Source of the DNA: Lutjanus erythropterus
Lineage: Eukaryota > Chordata > Actinopteri > Lutjaniformes > Lutjanidae
DNA length: 64,000 nucleotides
Assembly: GCA_020091685.1 (NCBI GenBank)
Contig: CM034607.1
Span: 22,691,253 to 22,755,252 of the forward strand
Reading direction: 5' to 3'
Shown here piece after piece: positions 37,460-50,900 of this stretch. A model generated the notes under the pieces. It was not told where the DNA came from. It saw only the letters and a list, made by a program, of their open reading frames with translations, and searched no databases. How positions within the stretch are numbered: position 1 is the first letter of the stretch; the number at the start of each line of letters is the position of its first letter. Made by a program: the position numbers and the translations under genes.

Positions 37460-38420
37460 ATTGGCTTAGCCTGATATTCTAACCCAAACCCTACCTAATC
37501 ACACTCCTAATTCCTAAACCTACCCAACCCAATCACCCAGAAGAACAAAGGCGACAAGTACCAGCCAGTCAGAGTCAGAGTAGAGCAGACCACGAGTTCA
37601 ACATCCTTGGAAAAATAAACTGCACCCTGCACTAAGATGTGCTATGTGTTAGGCTCGTCTATGTTGAAACGAAAAACAAATTCTGAAGACAGTTAAAAGA
37701 TGTTGCTATGGGACCCGTATCAGTGACACATCTCAAGTTAACTAATGATTGCAAAACGCTATCTAACTAGGTAACGATTGATGTAGATTAAGTAGCTAGT
37801 TAGCTGGCATTTTGTTTATATAAGCATAGCTAACAATTGATGTAGGCTAAATTAATTGACTAGTTTGCTAGTATTTTGATACAGAATAACACACTAGTTA
37901 AGTAGCTAGCTAACAATTGATGTAGACTAGCTAGTTAGTTAACATCTGGCTAAAATTAGCTTACTTAGGATGTGACTACATGACACTTTTACAGGTCCTA
38001 CAGCAACACTTTTAACCATGTTCAAAATTTATTTTCAACACAGGTGAAGGTCAATTTTAACTAGCCTACTTTAAATATTGTTGGGTAGATTAATGTTAGC
38101 TACACAGACCTACCACTACCATCACACAGACCAACTAATGTTAGCTTTGCAGAAATATAGTTAGCTAGCCAACCTGTCAATACAAGTACTAAAAATATTT
38201 TGGGATTGTGGGTGGTGATGCTGGTAACCAGGATGGCGTGTGAGGAAAAAATACATTTCAGCCCTGCATTTTTATTTTATTTATTTATGTTTAAGTGTAA
38301 AGTAAAGCATGCTATGCTAAATATGCTAAATGTGTATAATCTAAAAATGCATTCACACATAACAAAGGAAGGAATAGCTGAATAAACAATTAATAAATCT
38401 AATATATTTTATATTTACAT
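37460..38420. repeat. Dispersed AT-rich repeat, second copy near 62.1-62.56 kb
   Basis: Shares GACAGTTAAAAGATGTTGCT-type sequence and the TAGCTAGCTAAC-rich middle with 62140-62400. No coding potential. The rest of the gap between the LIM gene and cdcp1 (34.2-38.5 kb) holds no supported exon. Confidence 0.55.
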
Positions 38421-38572
38421 TTTTAAAGTGATCCTCCCAACCTTGTATACTGTTAATTCTGGGTATTCAAACATAAAGTACTCTCTGCTTTGAGCGGTCT
38501 ACACACCCTTGCTCTGCCTCATTTTGGGGATACACAGCGCGGTGCCAACAATCTTTGGCATGTTTGGCTGTG

Positions 38573-38580
38573 TATAAATA
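38573..38580 (+). promoter_or_regulatory. cdcp1: Candidate TATA box of cdcp1
   Basis: TATAAATA, followed by GGGCAGCCATTGTGCTACAC, where initiation could occur about 25-30 bases downstream. The cdcp1 ATG is 367 bases further on. A CGACAG|GTAACC donor-like site at 38739 hints at a 5'UTR intron. Position and consensus only. Confidence 0.4.
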
Positions 38581-38946
38581 GGGCAGCCATTGTGCTACAC
38601 AGTGAGGGAAGTCACATAAGGACTCGTGTCTTATCATAAGTCTACCACTACATGTATGAGCTCTGCACTGCTTCAGCTCAAGGGCACAACGGCAGGAGCT
38701 GGCTGCTCCTCCTCCTCGTCACCCGTCAAGTCTCGACAGGTAACCCTACCTGTCCTGTGGTCCACGCCCTCCGCTGCGCCGTTGCGCACAGGTAGAGCGG
38801 AGCAGGAAGTGACTGTCAACGCTGTCGCTGGAAACTGAATGAAAATGCAGTTGTGTGTTTGAGAGAGAAACAGCACCCTTTTTTAAATTTATTTTTTAAA
38901 ACTTTTTACATTTTTAAGAACAGGGGAATCCTTATTTTTAGTGAAC

Positions 38947-41900
38947 ATGCGGCTCTGCGCGCTGTTGGGACTTTTGTTTCTGACGGTCTTCGACTCATCA
39001 GGTGGGATAATAATCTCTTTCAGCATGAAACATATGCTCATTAATTGTTTGGCAAAGCTTTGTTTGCATGATTCCCCTCTAACTCCGTCGCTTTTAATCG
39101 ACTGATGTTTAGAAAATGTGTTAAAACATCACAAAAACGCCCTGATTTTAAATTGTGGCGTCATTTAAAGTTTGTGCCAATTGGGTCAAACACTGAGATG
39201 AGTGACTGTGATGAAAAAGAAAGTGCTCAGGCGAAATAATGCAAAGATGCAGCCCGGTAAAAGCACTGAGCTGAGTTTAAAGCTCCGTGTCAACAAATTA
39301 AGAGATAATGTGGACATTAAGTCAAACATTATGTATGAGTAATTGGCTTGAAAGTGGACCGAGAAGGCTGAAGCACGCATTCAGTGGAATAAAGTTCAGC
39401 CCTGACATCGAGACCTCAATTTTCAAATGGTTTATGAGGCGTTTATGAAGCTTCCTGGAGGCATGAATTCATCATGGCAGCATTAATGATTGACCAGCAA
39501 TCTGCTGATGAGCTATGAATCTGGCGGGCGTTTTATCTGCTCGATTTAAACTCTGTGCTGCTTCATTTCCTGGGAAAAAGTCATCAGCAGCGTGGTGCAA
39601 TTATTCTTTTATAGTGTTTGTGGAAAATATCATATAAACTTATGTTTTGCCTCGAAATATGTCAGTTTGAACCCTCTGACACACCCATCGTTGACTGTCA
39701 CAAGAAGTGTTCTAGACCACATTTTATGCAAATGCTGCAGTATTCTTCTCTTGTGTTGCCTTCAAGTCCTTGCAAGTTCAGCTTGTGAATTCCTTGTTTC
39801 TTCTTATGTGTGGACTTGTGCAACTTAAAACGTAATAGTGACTGTTTTCGTTCAAATCTTTGTGTCACTGCAGAAAGAAAACTCACCAAAGTTTGTGTAA
39901 AATACATACAACAGTGTGATTTAATGCATAAATGCTTTGGAAGTGCTCTCGAGCCCAGATTTATCGGAGGAAGGTTTCATAAATGTATTTTGGATCGATT
40001 TGAAATTTCAGACAAACATAATGACGGGAACTGGAGAACATCATCTAATTCAGAATAAGAGATGGTTGATCAATATGTGGCCAAGTGAGATGGTATTTTT
40101 AAGTACATTGATGCTATGAATTGATGTTTTGGAGCAACAGAACAGCACAGAGGACAGGTGTAAAATTTGTATTTGTATTAATCTTTAACTTTGTTTATTG
40201 TGTATTTTGTCACACAAAACCTCTGTGACCATAACTGCACAAAGTGACATCACTGCTACACAACAATATTTAATTTAAAAAGTCACTTTGAAACACATTT
40301 CACCTTTAACAAATACTGGCGTCCTGTGATTTGAAAATTGCAGAAGACCATTAGTGATTCAGCTAAAATTTCGATTAATTGTCCGAGCTGTCCTGGAGGC
40401 ACAGTTGGTGCAAAAACAGGGACAAACGTGAAACCAAAGCAGGAATCTATCTTTTGAGATGCTGATGTATGAGACTACAGATGAAACTGTGACAGTATCA
40501 TCTGAGTTTGTAAAAGGATAAGTTTGCATAAGTACAGTTTCCCTAAAGGAGAAGCCACACAGGAGTCAGATATCACAGAAACAGCAGTTACTCATGCTTT
40601 TAAAAACTGGTTCCTCTCTTTAGTCGAGACTCAGATGACTAATGAAAAGTCAATGAATTTGCTTTGGTTTGTCATTACACAACACGTGGATAGGTGTGCC
40701 AGGAACCGCTCTGTTTGCTCAAGCGTCAACAGCAAACTGTCTGACCGTTTGTGTGTGAGCTTTGTTCCTTTTGTTGCCTAAATATTCCCGAGGTGTTGAT
40801 TCGATACCTTAAGTGTTATACAGCAGAGCTGGGCAGTGGTCTGCTGAGTGGAAACCAGTGGTTCTCAAACTTTCTCTGGCATGCCCCCCCTTCAGAGGCT
40901 GAAAGAGGATTCATGACCCCCACCCCGCAGTCTTTCATCAGTCATTAACATTAAAAGGGGAAGCAACTGATAAAAAGGGATCCAGATTGATTTTTGGTGA
41001 AATAAAGGCCACAAGAAAACTTGTTCATTTCCCCAACATAAATAGTTTCACTAACTTAGTTTCATCCACACACCCCACCTGCAGTGGCTCTGTGACCCTT
41101 TGGGGGGGCCTGCCCCACAGTTTGAGAACCACTGGTGTACACAAAATAAAAGTCTACTCGACTCATTCATTCAACCCCTGCAGTGTTTCACTGAGACAGT
41201 TTCATTTTGGATTAATACGCAATAATTTGTTCAATTAATGCCCATCATGTCCTGCGTAACAGTAGACACAGCAGAGCTTTGAGCTAAATGCTAACATCAG
41301 CATGCTAACATGCTCACAAAGAAGTAATTTTATGTTATAGTTTGTGCAGTGTGTTAACATGCTAATATTTGCTAATTATCACAAAACACAAAGTATAGCA
41401 GAGGCTGATGGGAGTGTCATTAGTTTTATAGATTTTGACTTGATAATGGCACGAAAACAATGAGAAAAAATGACTGTATTAAATTTAAAGGCAATCTGTC
41501 TGCTAGTTGGTGAGATATTTCAGTCTGGACCAAAGTGACCAATAGAGCTGCAGTGATTAGTCAACTGATCGATTTGCCAATTAGGCAAAGTCGAAAGGAA
41601 ATTTATTACCAACTCTTTTATAAATCGATTCATGGTCTCAGTCATTCTTCAAGCGACAATGTCAAATATTTCCCTCTGAAATGAGAGGATCTACTGCTTT
41701 TCTTTGTCATTTATGATAATAAATGAAGAGTCTTTGGGTTTTGGACTGTTGGTTGGACGAAAGAGGCAACTTGAACACGTCACCTTGAGCTCAGGGAAAA
41801 TTTAGCCATTTTATAGACCAAACAATTAATCAATTAATCATGAAAACAATTGGCAGATTAATTGATAATGAAAGTATCAGTTAGTTAATTAAGTTAGGAT

Positions 41901-44900
41901 CAAAGGTCACCTCACAAAACTTCACAACAAAATTTCACAGAAATGTCTAATGGGATATTAGCAGTAACTAGTTAAATGCAACTAAATTACAAAATAAATG
42001 TAATTGTATCCATTACTGAGAAAAAATATGTAACTATATTACAGTTACTGATCAAAAAGTTGGTGATTACAAAGAGGTTGCATCCAGATATTGTTTTTGG
42101 GGTTGCCTAGTGGAGATCTGCACTGTACCGAGTGACCTTGTCTCATGGCAGATTAATTTTCTCTCGGTGCACCTAACAATTAATCAGCTGTTTCAACTCT
42201 AAATTTGAAGATTATACAGTTAATGTGAAATGTATTTTCATGAGGATGAATGTTGTTGCTTGTTAGAGTCTACGTTTGTGCAATATCTAAAGACTCCCAA
42301 GTGGGAATGTGTCTCAGCACGCTCTCATGCAGCAGATGAGCACTTTAAAGCAGGATAATACTCTCAGTAATGATACTTTCTCTCATTTTGCATTGTTTTA
42401 CTTTTCTCCCTAACCTTATCAAAGATCACAGCTTCAGACTACTGATCACAGTTAACATCTTGAGACTATTTGCAGCTAACTGCCTCTGATCTGTTCCCTC
42501 AGAGTGCCTGCAGACGGTGGTGCGGCCAGACAAAGGGTCCACGGTGACGGTGTCCACCAAACTGCCTGCGGATCAGTGTGCTGTGTGTAGAGTCAGCGGG
42601 GTGAACGACACAGAGACCTCCTGCACCTCCTCTCTGTCCCTGGTACCCGAGGAGGAGGTCAAACTGCTGTTCAACTGCTCGCAGCCGATTGAACAGTCGT
42701 ATACTGTGGTGATCACTCGCACCATTGGTGAGTTTTGTTTGGGGAACCAATCAGGATGAAGTATAGTTTTGCTCTGAAAAGGTCAGCAATAAAGAGTGAG
42801 AGATTTTTTTTCATGTTAAACTGCTTATGAACTCCCTGAAAATGTCAAAATCAAAGTAATCCTTGACCCCTTATGATTACAGTCATGATCCTGATTTATT
42901 CTGAAAGGCAACTCTTTACATAAAGCAGCTGCTATCAATGCTCTTAGAGCCTCTTTACACCTGACATTAACAGGCACCTTTGGTGATCCAATCACAAGTG
43001 GACAGCTCTGAGTACGCCAGGTCACACCTGCCATTAAAATTTGTGATCGGATCTCATTTTACAGCTGTATATGCAAATAAACACCACCAGCTGTCCAACA
43101 GTCGCTGGTCGCACACAGGGACAAAGAGACTCAATGTTTTTTACACAAAGGAAGTTAGAATAGTTTGTATAACATTTTCTGGACTTACAAGAAGACCCAA
43201 ATATTATTTTTTGTTGTAGACAGTTTTTCATTAAGTTTATAAAGTTTCTCCCAGTCAACAACAAACAAAATTGTGAAAACTTATAAGGAAGTCTGAGGAC
43301 TTTCTCCTCTGGCGATAAAGCGCTTTAGTCTAAATTAGTTACTGTTTACTGTACTTATAAAATCTGACATGTTAACATTGATAAAAGTCTGTCTTTTTTC
43401 ATAAATCTGGTGTGAAATCAGTTGAAACTGTTTTCAAGTAGCTGCTAAATGTTAGCAGGTAACGTTAAGACACTTTTGTCAGGAGTAGCCAACAGATACA
43501 GCAAGTCTGCGACTGACAGTGTTTTTTACAAGGGAAGAAACAACTTGTTGTATTGAATATAATACTGAATTTAGTAGAAGACACAAACAATGCAGAATTT
43601 GTCCTAGACAGCATTTCACAAAGTTAATAAAGTTTCTCGTAACTGAACAACTTGCAAAATGGCGCAATTTTCAAAGGAAATCTGGGGACTTTCTCCTCGG
43701 GCAACAAAGAGTTTTAGCCCGTATTAGTTACTGTTTACCCTGTTTGTAAAATCTGACATGTATATGGTCAATAATATATTGTTGTCTTTCATAAATTTAG
43801 TGTAAATGTGTGATTAGTTGAAACACTGTGTTTAAACAGCTGCTCGATGCTTTAGAAAGGTTTAGCCACCACTAACAGTGTTTTTTACAAGGACAGAAAC
43901 ATCTGATGTATTGAATTTAATGCCAAATTCACAAGAAGACACAAATGATGAAGAATTTGTCATAGACAGCGTTTCTAAAAAGTTAATTAAGTTTCTCCTC
44001 ACTCAGCAGCTCTCAAATTACACAGTTTTTTAAGGGAGTCTGGGGATATTGTGGTTACTCGTTCAGCGGTAGAAACAGTGTGTTCACAAACTGCTGCTTA
44101 TCTTGTCAGGTCAGAGATCTCAAAGACGTAATTTACATGATAGTGAACCAAATGGAAATCAGACAGCTGTTTTGTGTGTACTTAAAGACCCTCAGTTGAA
44201 CAGGCAGTCCCTCAATGAGGCTCAGGAAACACTGTGTACACACTGCTGAAAGAATGTGGTCTCTTGCAGCTCAGACCACCTCTGAATGTGGTCTGGGTGA
44301 TCAGATCTCAGTGCATCTTGTGTGCATTCACACCTGTACTCAGAGCTGTTCACTTCTGATCAGCTGACTGAAGATCCATGTTAACAACAGCCGTAAAACA
44401 GGCTCTCAAAATCACACGTCAATGTGAATCTGTCAAAATGTGAAAGGTCTGAATCATGGTAATGAACCTGCAGAGAATTATCACCTGAATCTGCAGCTCT
44501 CCTCTGTTTCAGTTTACATAAAAATATAATTAATAGACTTGCAGGAGAGCTGAAATTTCTTCTGTTTTGCCTTTACTTTTACTCCAGAGTGCACGAACGA
44601 CGCCTGCATCCCGAAAACAGTAGAAACTCAACCCTCCGTCCTGGCAGAGTTTCCCAGAACGTTCACCTGGGAGCTGAAGGCGCCTGAGAAGATCGTTGTG
44701 AGTCTGGACATCCTCGGAGACGGAGTGAAGGAGACGTCAGACCCCTGCCCTAATGGATTACAGTATTCGGTGGCCACATCCAAAACAAATGGACAGGGCC
44801 CGACTCAGTATTGTCAAGGTGGTTCTGTGACTCGTTTCGAACTGCCCAACGAAGCTGTCGTGTCTCTGCAAGTTGAACCAAAGGCTCCAGTCGAATCTGT

Positions 44901-47900
44901 GATGTTCTTGGCCTCCGCTGGACCATTAAGTAAGAAATTATTGAACACAAATTTCTTTATTTTAAGAAAGCGTTTAATAAGACTGTTGATTTGATGTCTC
45001 ACTTTGTCCATTTTGCCCTCTTTAGAGGGCCGAACAATGGTTGTAAGTGTTAATTCCAGCACGACTGTGGACGTCATCCGTAATCCTGGGGAACCGGAGT
45101 GTGAAGTTTGCTCTGTTGATGGATCCACTAAAGACTGCAGTCCAACAGAAAAGACCCTGACAAACGTTAAAAACCTCTCACTGGAGTTCAGCTGCCAGAA
45201 ACCTCAGGATGTATACAAAGTTAAGATGAAGACGACAGTAGGTGAGAACTGTGTTTAATTTACTTACCAGCAGAATTTAGGGTTAACTGTGCGATAAATG
45301 AATGGAAGACAAAAAATACTTATCATCAATTTAAAAAAGGAATAGAAACTTAAATAAATGTTGAAATAAATACAGAAATGAATGGATGCATATACTGAAC
45401 AAATATTAAATGAATTAATTGATAAATAAATAGGCGCTATAATAAATAAATGGTGTAATGAAAAAATCTTGGTAATTATTTTTGGAAATGAGTAAATGTC
45501 TTTTATTTGTACACTATTCTGTATTCCTATGTTTCTACAACAGAAATATAGAAGTAGATCAAAGAAGAAATGTAGAAAGGCTTAAATAACCAAAACTTGA
45601 ATCGAATAATGGTTTTGAGTCACTTTTTAAGAAAAAATGAAATAATGGCTTGTTGCAGCCCTAAACAAATTAGGATTTGTAGAAATGTAGAGATGAATTA
45701 AATATATTATGTCCTGATTAATTACCATTAATTAATTAAATTTTGCATGTAATCATGTATTTGTGTGTATATTTCGGCATGATTAATATGATTATGATGT
45801 TTTGTCCTCCATAGATCTCAGCCTTTTTTTTAACAGTTAAAAAATAAATAAATAAAATGAAAAAAGATGTCTGTTAACTGTATAAAGCATTGATCATTTA
45901 TATTTTTGCTCTTCAGAATGCACGCAGACCTCATGCACTCCTGCTGCAGGAGAATTTGACCTCTTCAAGGACTTTGAAAGGTCCCTAACATGGGACATCA
46001 GTGTACCAGAGAGGACTGTGTTGAATCTGGACTTCCCTGATGGATTAAAGGAGATTACAGGAGCAGAAACTTGCCAAGATGGCCTCAAGTACCTCGTGAG
46101 TACAACTAAAAGTGACGGAAAGATCAAAGCCAACAGCTACTGCAAGGGCGGGACAGTGTCTCATCTGGAGCTGCTCCGAGCGACGACTGTGACTGTAGAC
46201 GTCCCCAGAGACGGAGAACTGGACTCAACAGTGTTCAGTGTCAAAACGGCACCAAGAGGCAAGTCTTCCTTCAGTTTGTTCACACTCGACAGAAAAACAA
46301 GTAATAGTAGTAGAAAAACAAGTTTGCAGAGTTGTCCTTTTCCTGGGCTGCTTTAATGTGTGAACAATTAATTGAAATTTTATTGAAATTGCAACATAAT
46401 CTATTGCAATTCTCAAATCGCAGGATGCACAGTAAAGTAAAATAAGAAATAAATGAAATGTGGTGCTGCAGAGGTGTCCTGGCTGACACATCATTCTCTA
46501 CACTTCAGTAAACATCTTTGTTTAGGACAGAGCCTCAAAAAAAAAACACCATAATCGTTTTAATGTGTATTTCAATGAAAATGAGAATAATGATGTAAAA
46601 ATGATCATTTGTATTCGATGTTTGTCTTTAGGTGGCAGAATGATGTTGGTGATGCCTGAGCCTGACACTACTATTACCATCACAAGGGTGACCGACGAGC
46701 CAGACTGCAGCGTGTGTCTGGACACGGCACCCAAACAGAAATGCAACACAAAATCTCTTACGTTGAGAGATCCCACCAACACCTCAGTGGAGTTTACCTG
46801 TCCACAGCCGCAGCAGGTCTTCACTGTGGAGATCTCCAGAGATATTGGTACGAAGGTCACAAAAATAAGAACCTGACCTTGACGTTTTTTGATATTTTTC
46901 TTCAGTTTTCTTTTTTTGGGGGTGCTAAAGACATACAAGGCAGCGATATTTAGACTGTGAACCATCGACCTTTTAGTAAATTTTAGTTTGTGTATTCATG
47001 ATGTGTTTGATATAATATTTAACAGCTGAGCTAGTATTCAGAAATGAAAGAATACCAAGGATGGCTACAGTCTCAAGATTTGATGCAAAAATCACTTCTA
47101 AGCAGTACTACAAGTCTGTAATATACTGTACCTTTATAATCTTTTTGTTGACCAACCAGAAAAACAAAAGGTTAAGTACATTTTTGACAAGGAGCAAATA
47201 AAAGAACAGGTTAATCAAGCAAACATGTAAGTCAAAACCAACATATGAAGGAGATATCTTGTCATGTTCCTACCTTCTGTCTTTTTTTGTCATAAAACTC
47301 TGTTTAACTTTCATTTTTTAATTGAGTTCAAGTTCAAAGAAATATGCTGTTTTTGACATTGTTATTTTTAAAAACACCACACTTGAGTTTCCTGACAGAT
47401 AAATTAATCTTAATTCTTCAGACTTATTGTTTTGCTTGTCAACACAGAACTCTAAAACTAAATCGTAATCACTTACCTGCCGCTCTCTACAAATTCCAGA
47501 CTGCACAGAGGTGTCCTGCTCGGGGGACATCGTTCAGGCCGAGTCCTCGCTGTTCCCAGACTTCAATCGGACCTTCATCTGGTATCTGAAAGTTAAATCC
47601 AGTCGGGCCTTCCAACTGGACTTCCCAGAACCGGGAATGCGACAGATTCCCAATGAGGAGACCTGTCCAGATGAGCACACGTACTCTTTTCTTATATATC
47701 TGCGCTCAGGGCCAACAACCATTGGCACCTTTTGCAAAGGAGGAACTGTGACCACCGTCATGGCTCGCTACAGGGGCCGTGTGTCTCTACAGGTGCCTGG
47801 GGACAGGAAGCTGGATCCTGTTGACTACAAACTCACTGTGGGGCCTAAGACCAACAGTAAGTTAGTTCATTAATTTTTATTTCTCTGTCACACCAAACCA

Positions 47901-50900
47901 TCGCACATCGGACTAGAAGTCACTGCTACGTATTAAATATCACAGACCAAGTCAATAGTACAGTATTTTAAAAAACTTAAACAGTCTAATATAGTCATTT
48001 ATTCAATAATTCTGTTATAATATCCTTTAACAAATACATTTGCAGACTAAATGATATTTTGAGGAGAGCGATAAAACAGCTGTTTGTGGTTAAAGAAAAA
48101 GGATCTCACCCATTAACAAAAAAGGTCAATCTCTGTACGGATCCTTTCCATGATGTTTTAACACTCTTAGAATAATAATGTGAGCCTTTCAGTGGCAAAA
48201 CAAGCACGTATAGTGGACGTACTACAGACACAGGTGTCCACATTAGGATCCATTACGTTTCGCGGCTGACGGCTGCAACAGCCAACTTCAAAAATTGTTG
48301 TCGGCATTGGTCACTTTAAAGTATTAACTTAAATTAATCTTTGTTGGTGCAACCCATTCTAAGATTTGCTCAACTCAGAGGTTGAGGTTTTTAAATTAAG
48401 TAGTAAATTAAGCAGAGCTCTGTTACACAATTAAAAGTTTATATTGGTTTCATAAATCCAGCTTTAGTGATGTAAATCAGAATTAGTTTAATCAGTTTGG
48501 AGACGCTTGCTTGCTTAAATGAAAATAAATAAATAAACAAATTCAAGAGCTGTTGGTACCTCGTAAGTATAAAAAATGATTGAAAACCATCAACTTTCAG
48601 CGGCTCTGTAGTCCTTAACAAATCGTTGCAATTCTGTGCCAGAAGAAAAGTTACCTAAATGTTATATTGTTTGATAGCTAGCTAAAAAGTTTTTAAAAAT
48701 TTATGTTGTTTGCTATCTACAAGAGGAAAAACGTTACACAGCTGTTGTTTGCAAGCTAGTAAAAGAGTCAATAAAAAGTTATATTGTTTGCTAGCTATTT
48801 AAAAAAGAAAAAACTTTACATTGTGTGCTTGCTAGTTAAACAATTCACTACCCTATTTTGCTTACTCATGATGGCACTATTTCGCTCAATCCATCTCAAA
48901 AAGGCAGCTATTTTAAAAATTTAATCTAGGTTTGGAGTAAAATCTAAACTGAGGTTTCAAGAGAGGTTTAAATTTAATCTTATCGCTAGTTTAAATGTTT
49001 TTGCGCAATGTACTTTAAAGTTAAATCATGATTTAATGATGGGTAAAAAATCATTCTTGCTGTTGCGACCCAACCTTGGCTGAAAAATAAGTTTCTCTTT
49101 AAAGGGAAACAGATGTCTTCCTCTGCACGTTTCAAACCACATTGTTCTCTCGTTGTTTCTCTCCAGTGGCGGCCACAGTGAAAGTCAACCTCCCACGAGG
49201 TGTGTCAGACACAGAGTTCATCACAGCCAACTATCCCGGTGACTTCCCTGATAACGAGCAGATGGAGTGGGACTTCACGGTGCCCGGCATGCACAACTAC
49301 ACGATGCATTTCATCGACCACACAGCTCCGGAGTGCCTCGTCAATGAAACGGAGGTGGAGTACAACAAAGAGGGCAAGAAGGAGGTCAGACTGACTCTGA
49401 CGGATCCTCAGCCGGAGCATCAGCAGGGCAACTTCAACATGGTGCTGAAGAACTGCCAAACCAACAGGACGCTGAAAGGACTCTCGTTGAAGTACAAAGT
49501 CTCTGTGATGAGGAGTGGACATCCAGGTACGGTGTTTAAACGGCGTTAAAAGCTGGGAGGGTTGATTAATCCCACTTCTGTCAAAACTTCAGATTTGATT
49601 CTTGTCCTAAGGGTCACTTTTCCCACTTTCATCAACCAATGTTTTCCAGTTTATACAGACCAAAACAGGCTAATTTTAGTTTTACTGATAACTCTAACTA
49701 GAAATTTATCAGCTTTTTAAAATGCTGACATTTAAATACTAATGCACGAGAGAACTAATCAGACAGGAGTAATACAGTGCAGCTCGTGTGTTATCAGTAG
49801 TTAGGTTTGTGTTTAGTCCCGGGAGGAAAGGTAGGTATACAAACACCAACTGAACATCCTCAGCTACCCGCTCCTGCTCGATCCGGCCTTGGTTTTACCT
49901 TCATTGTTATTGATTAACTTTAGATAGTGATTAGCTCTCCTTTTGTGAGTCCTCTTTTGGTTATATTTCTTTCATTGTGTTGAGCAGCACCCCGTCTCCT
50001 TTGTGGGTTTTCCTCCCTCTTTTTTTTTTTTTTATTGATTGTCAATTTCCCAGCCTTGTGAAAATAAATAACTTTCCTTTTACCACTTACAACTGGTTCA
50101 TGTTCCGTTCCCTTTTCCACCATGAGGTAGGAGTCGTAACAGCAAGCATGTTAAGAAATTTGTAAAAATGTCTTCGCCCCAGTTTGTATCTTGTGGAGCT
50201 AAGCATTTGATTTTCTTAAAAAATAATTACCCACTGAGCTTTGAACAACAACAAAAAATCTGTCTGGTGCTCGTTTCCTGAAAAAAAAAAATTCTTGCTC
50301 AGTTTTTACAGCTTGAACCAAAACTTTGATGAGTTATTTGAATGTATATTGATATTACCTCTCAGTATTTAATATTTGCATTAAGAATTTGCTTGTGTTT
50401 TACAAAAAGAGCCAGGACATGCGTCATTATCTGTTGATCTTGATTGGAAAAAACAGGCACAGTTTGAGGAACAAGTTTTTTTTTCCATGCAGCAGGGTAT
50501 TTTTCCATCCAAAGGGTTAGAAAAGTCTTGAAGGATCTGAAAGCTTTCTGGGCTTTTTAAAGATCTCCGTCTTTACACTTTTTGGAAAATCCAATGCATA
50601 TCTCTTTGACTTTAATGTAATGGTAATACATGTGAAGCACAAACTGGGGACTATAAGTTCAAATGTGCATGACTTTACATACATAAAACCAAAATTTGGA
50701 CTTTTAGGTCAGAATTGGGCTCAGATAAGAGTTTTTCTTGGATACAAAATTATAATGGCTGTAGTTTTATGACAAAAAGAAATACCACAGTTTTGTTTTT
50801 AGATTATTTTTGGGGCTTTTAGCCTTTATTTTTTGATAGGACAGTTTGACACAGACAGGAAATGGAGGAGGGACATGCAGCAAAGGGCCACATGTTTGTA

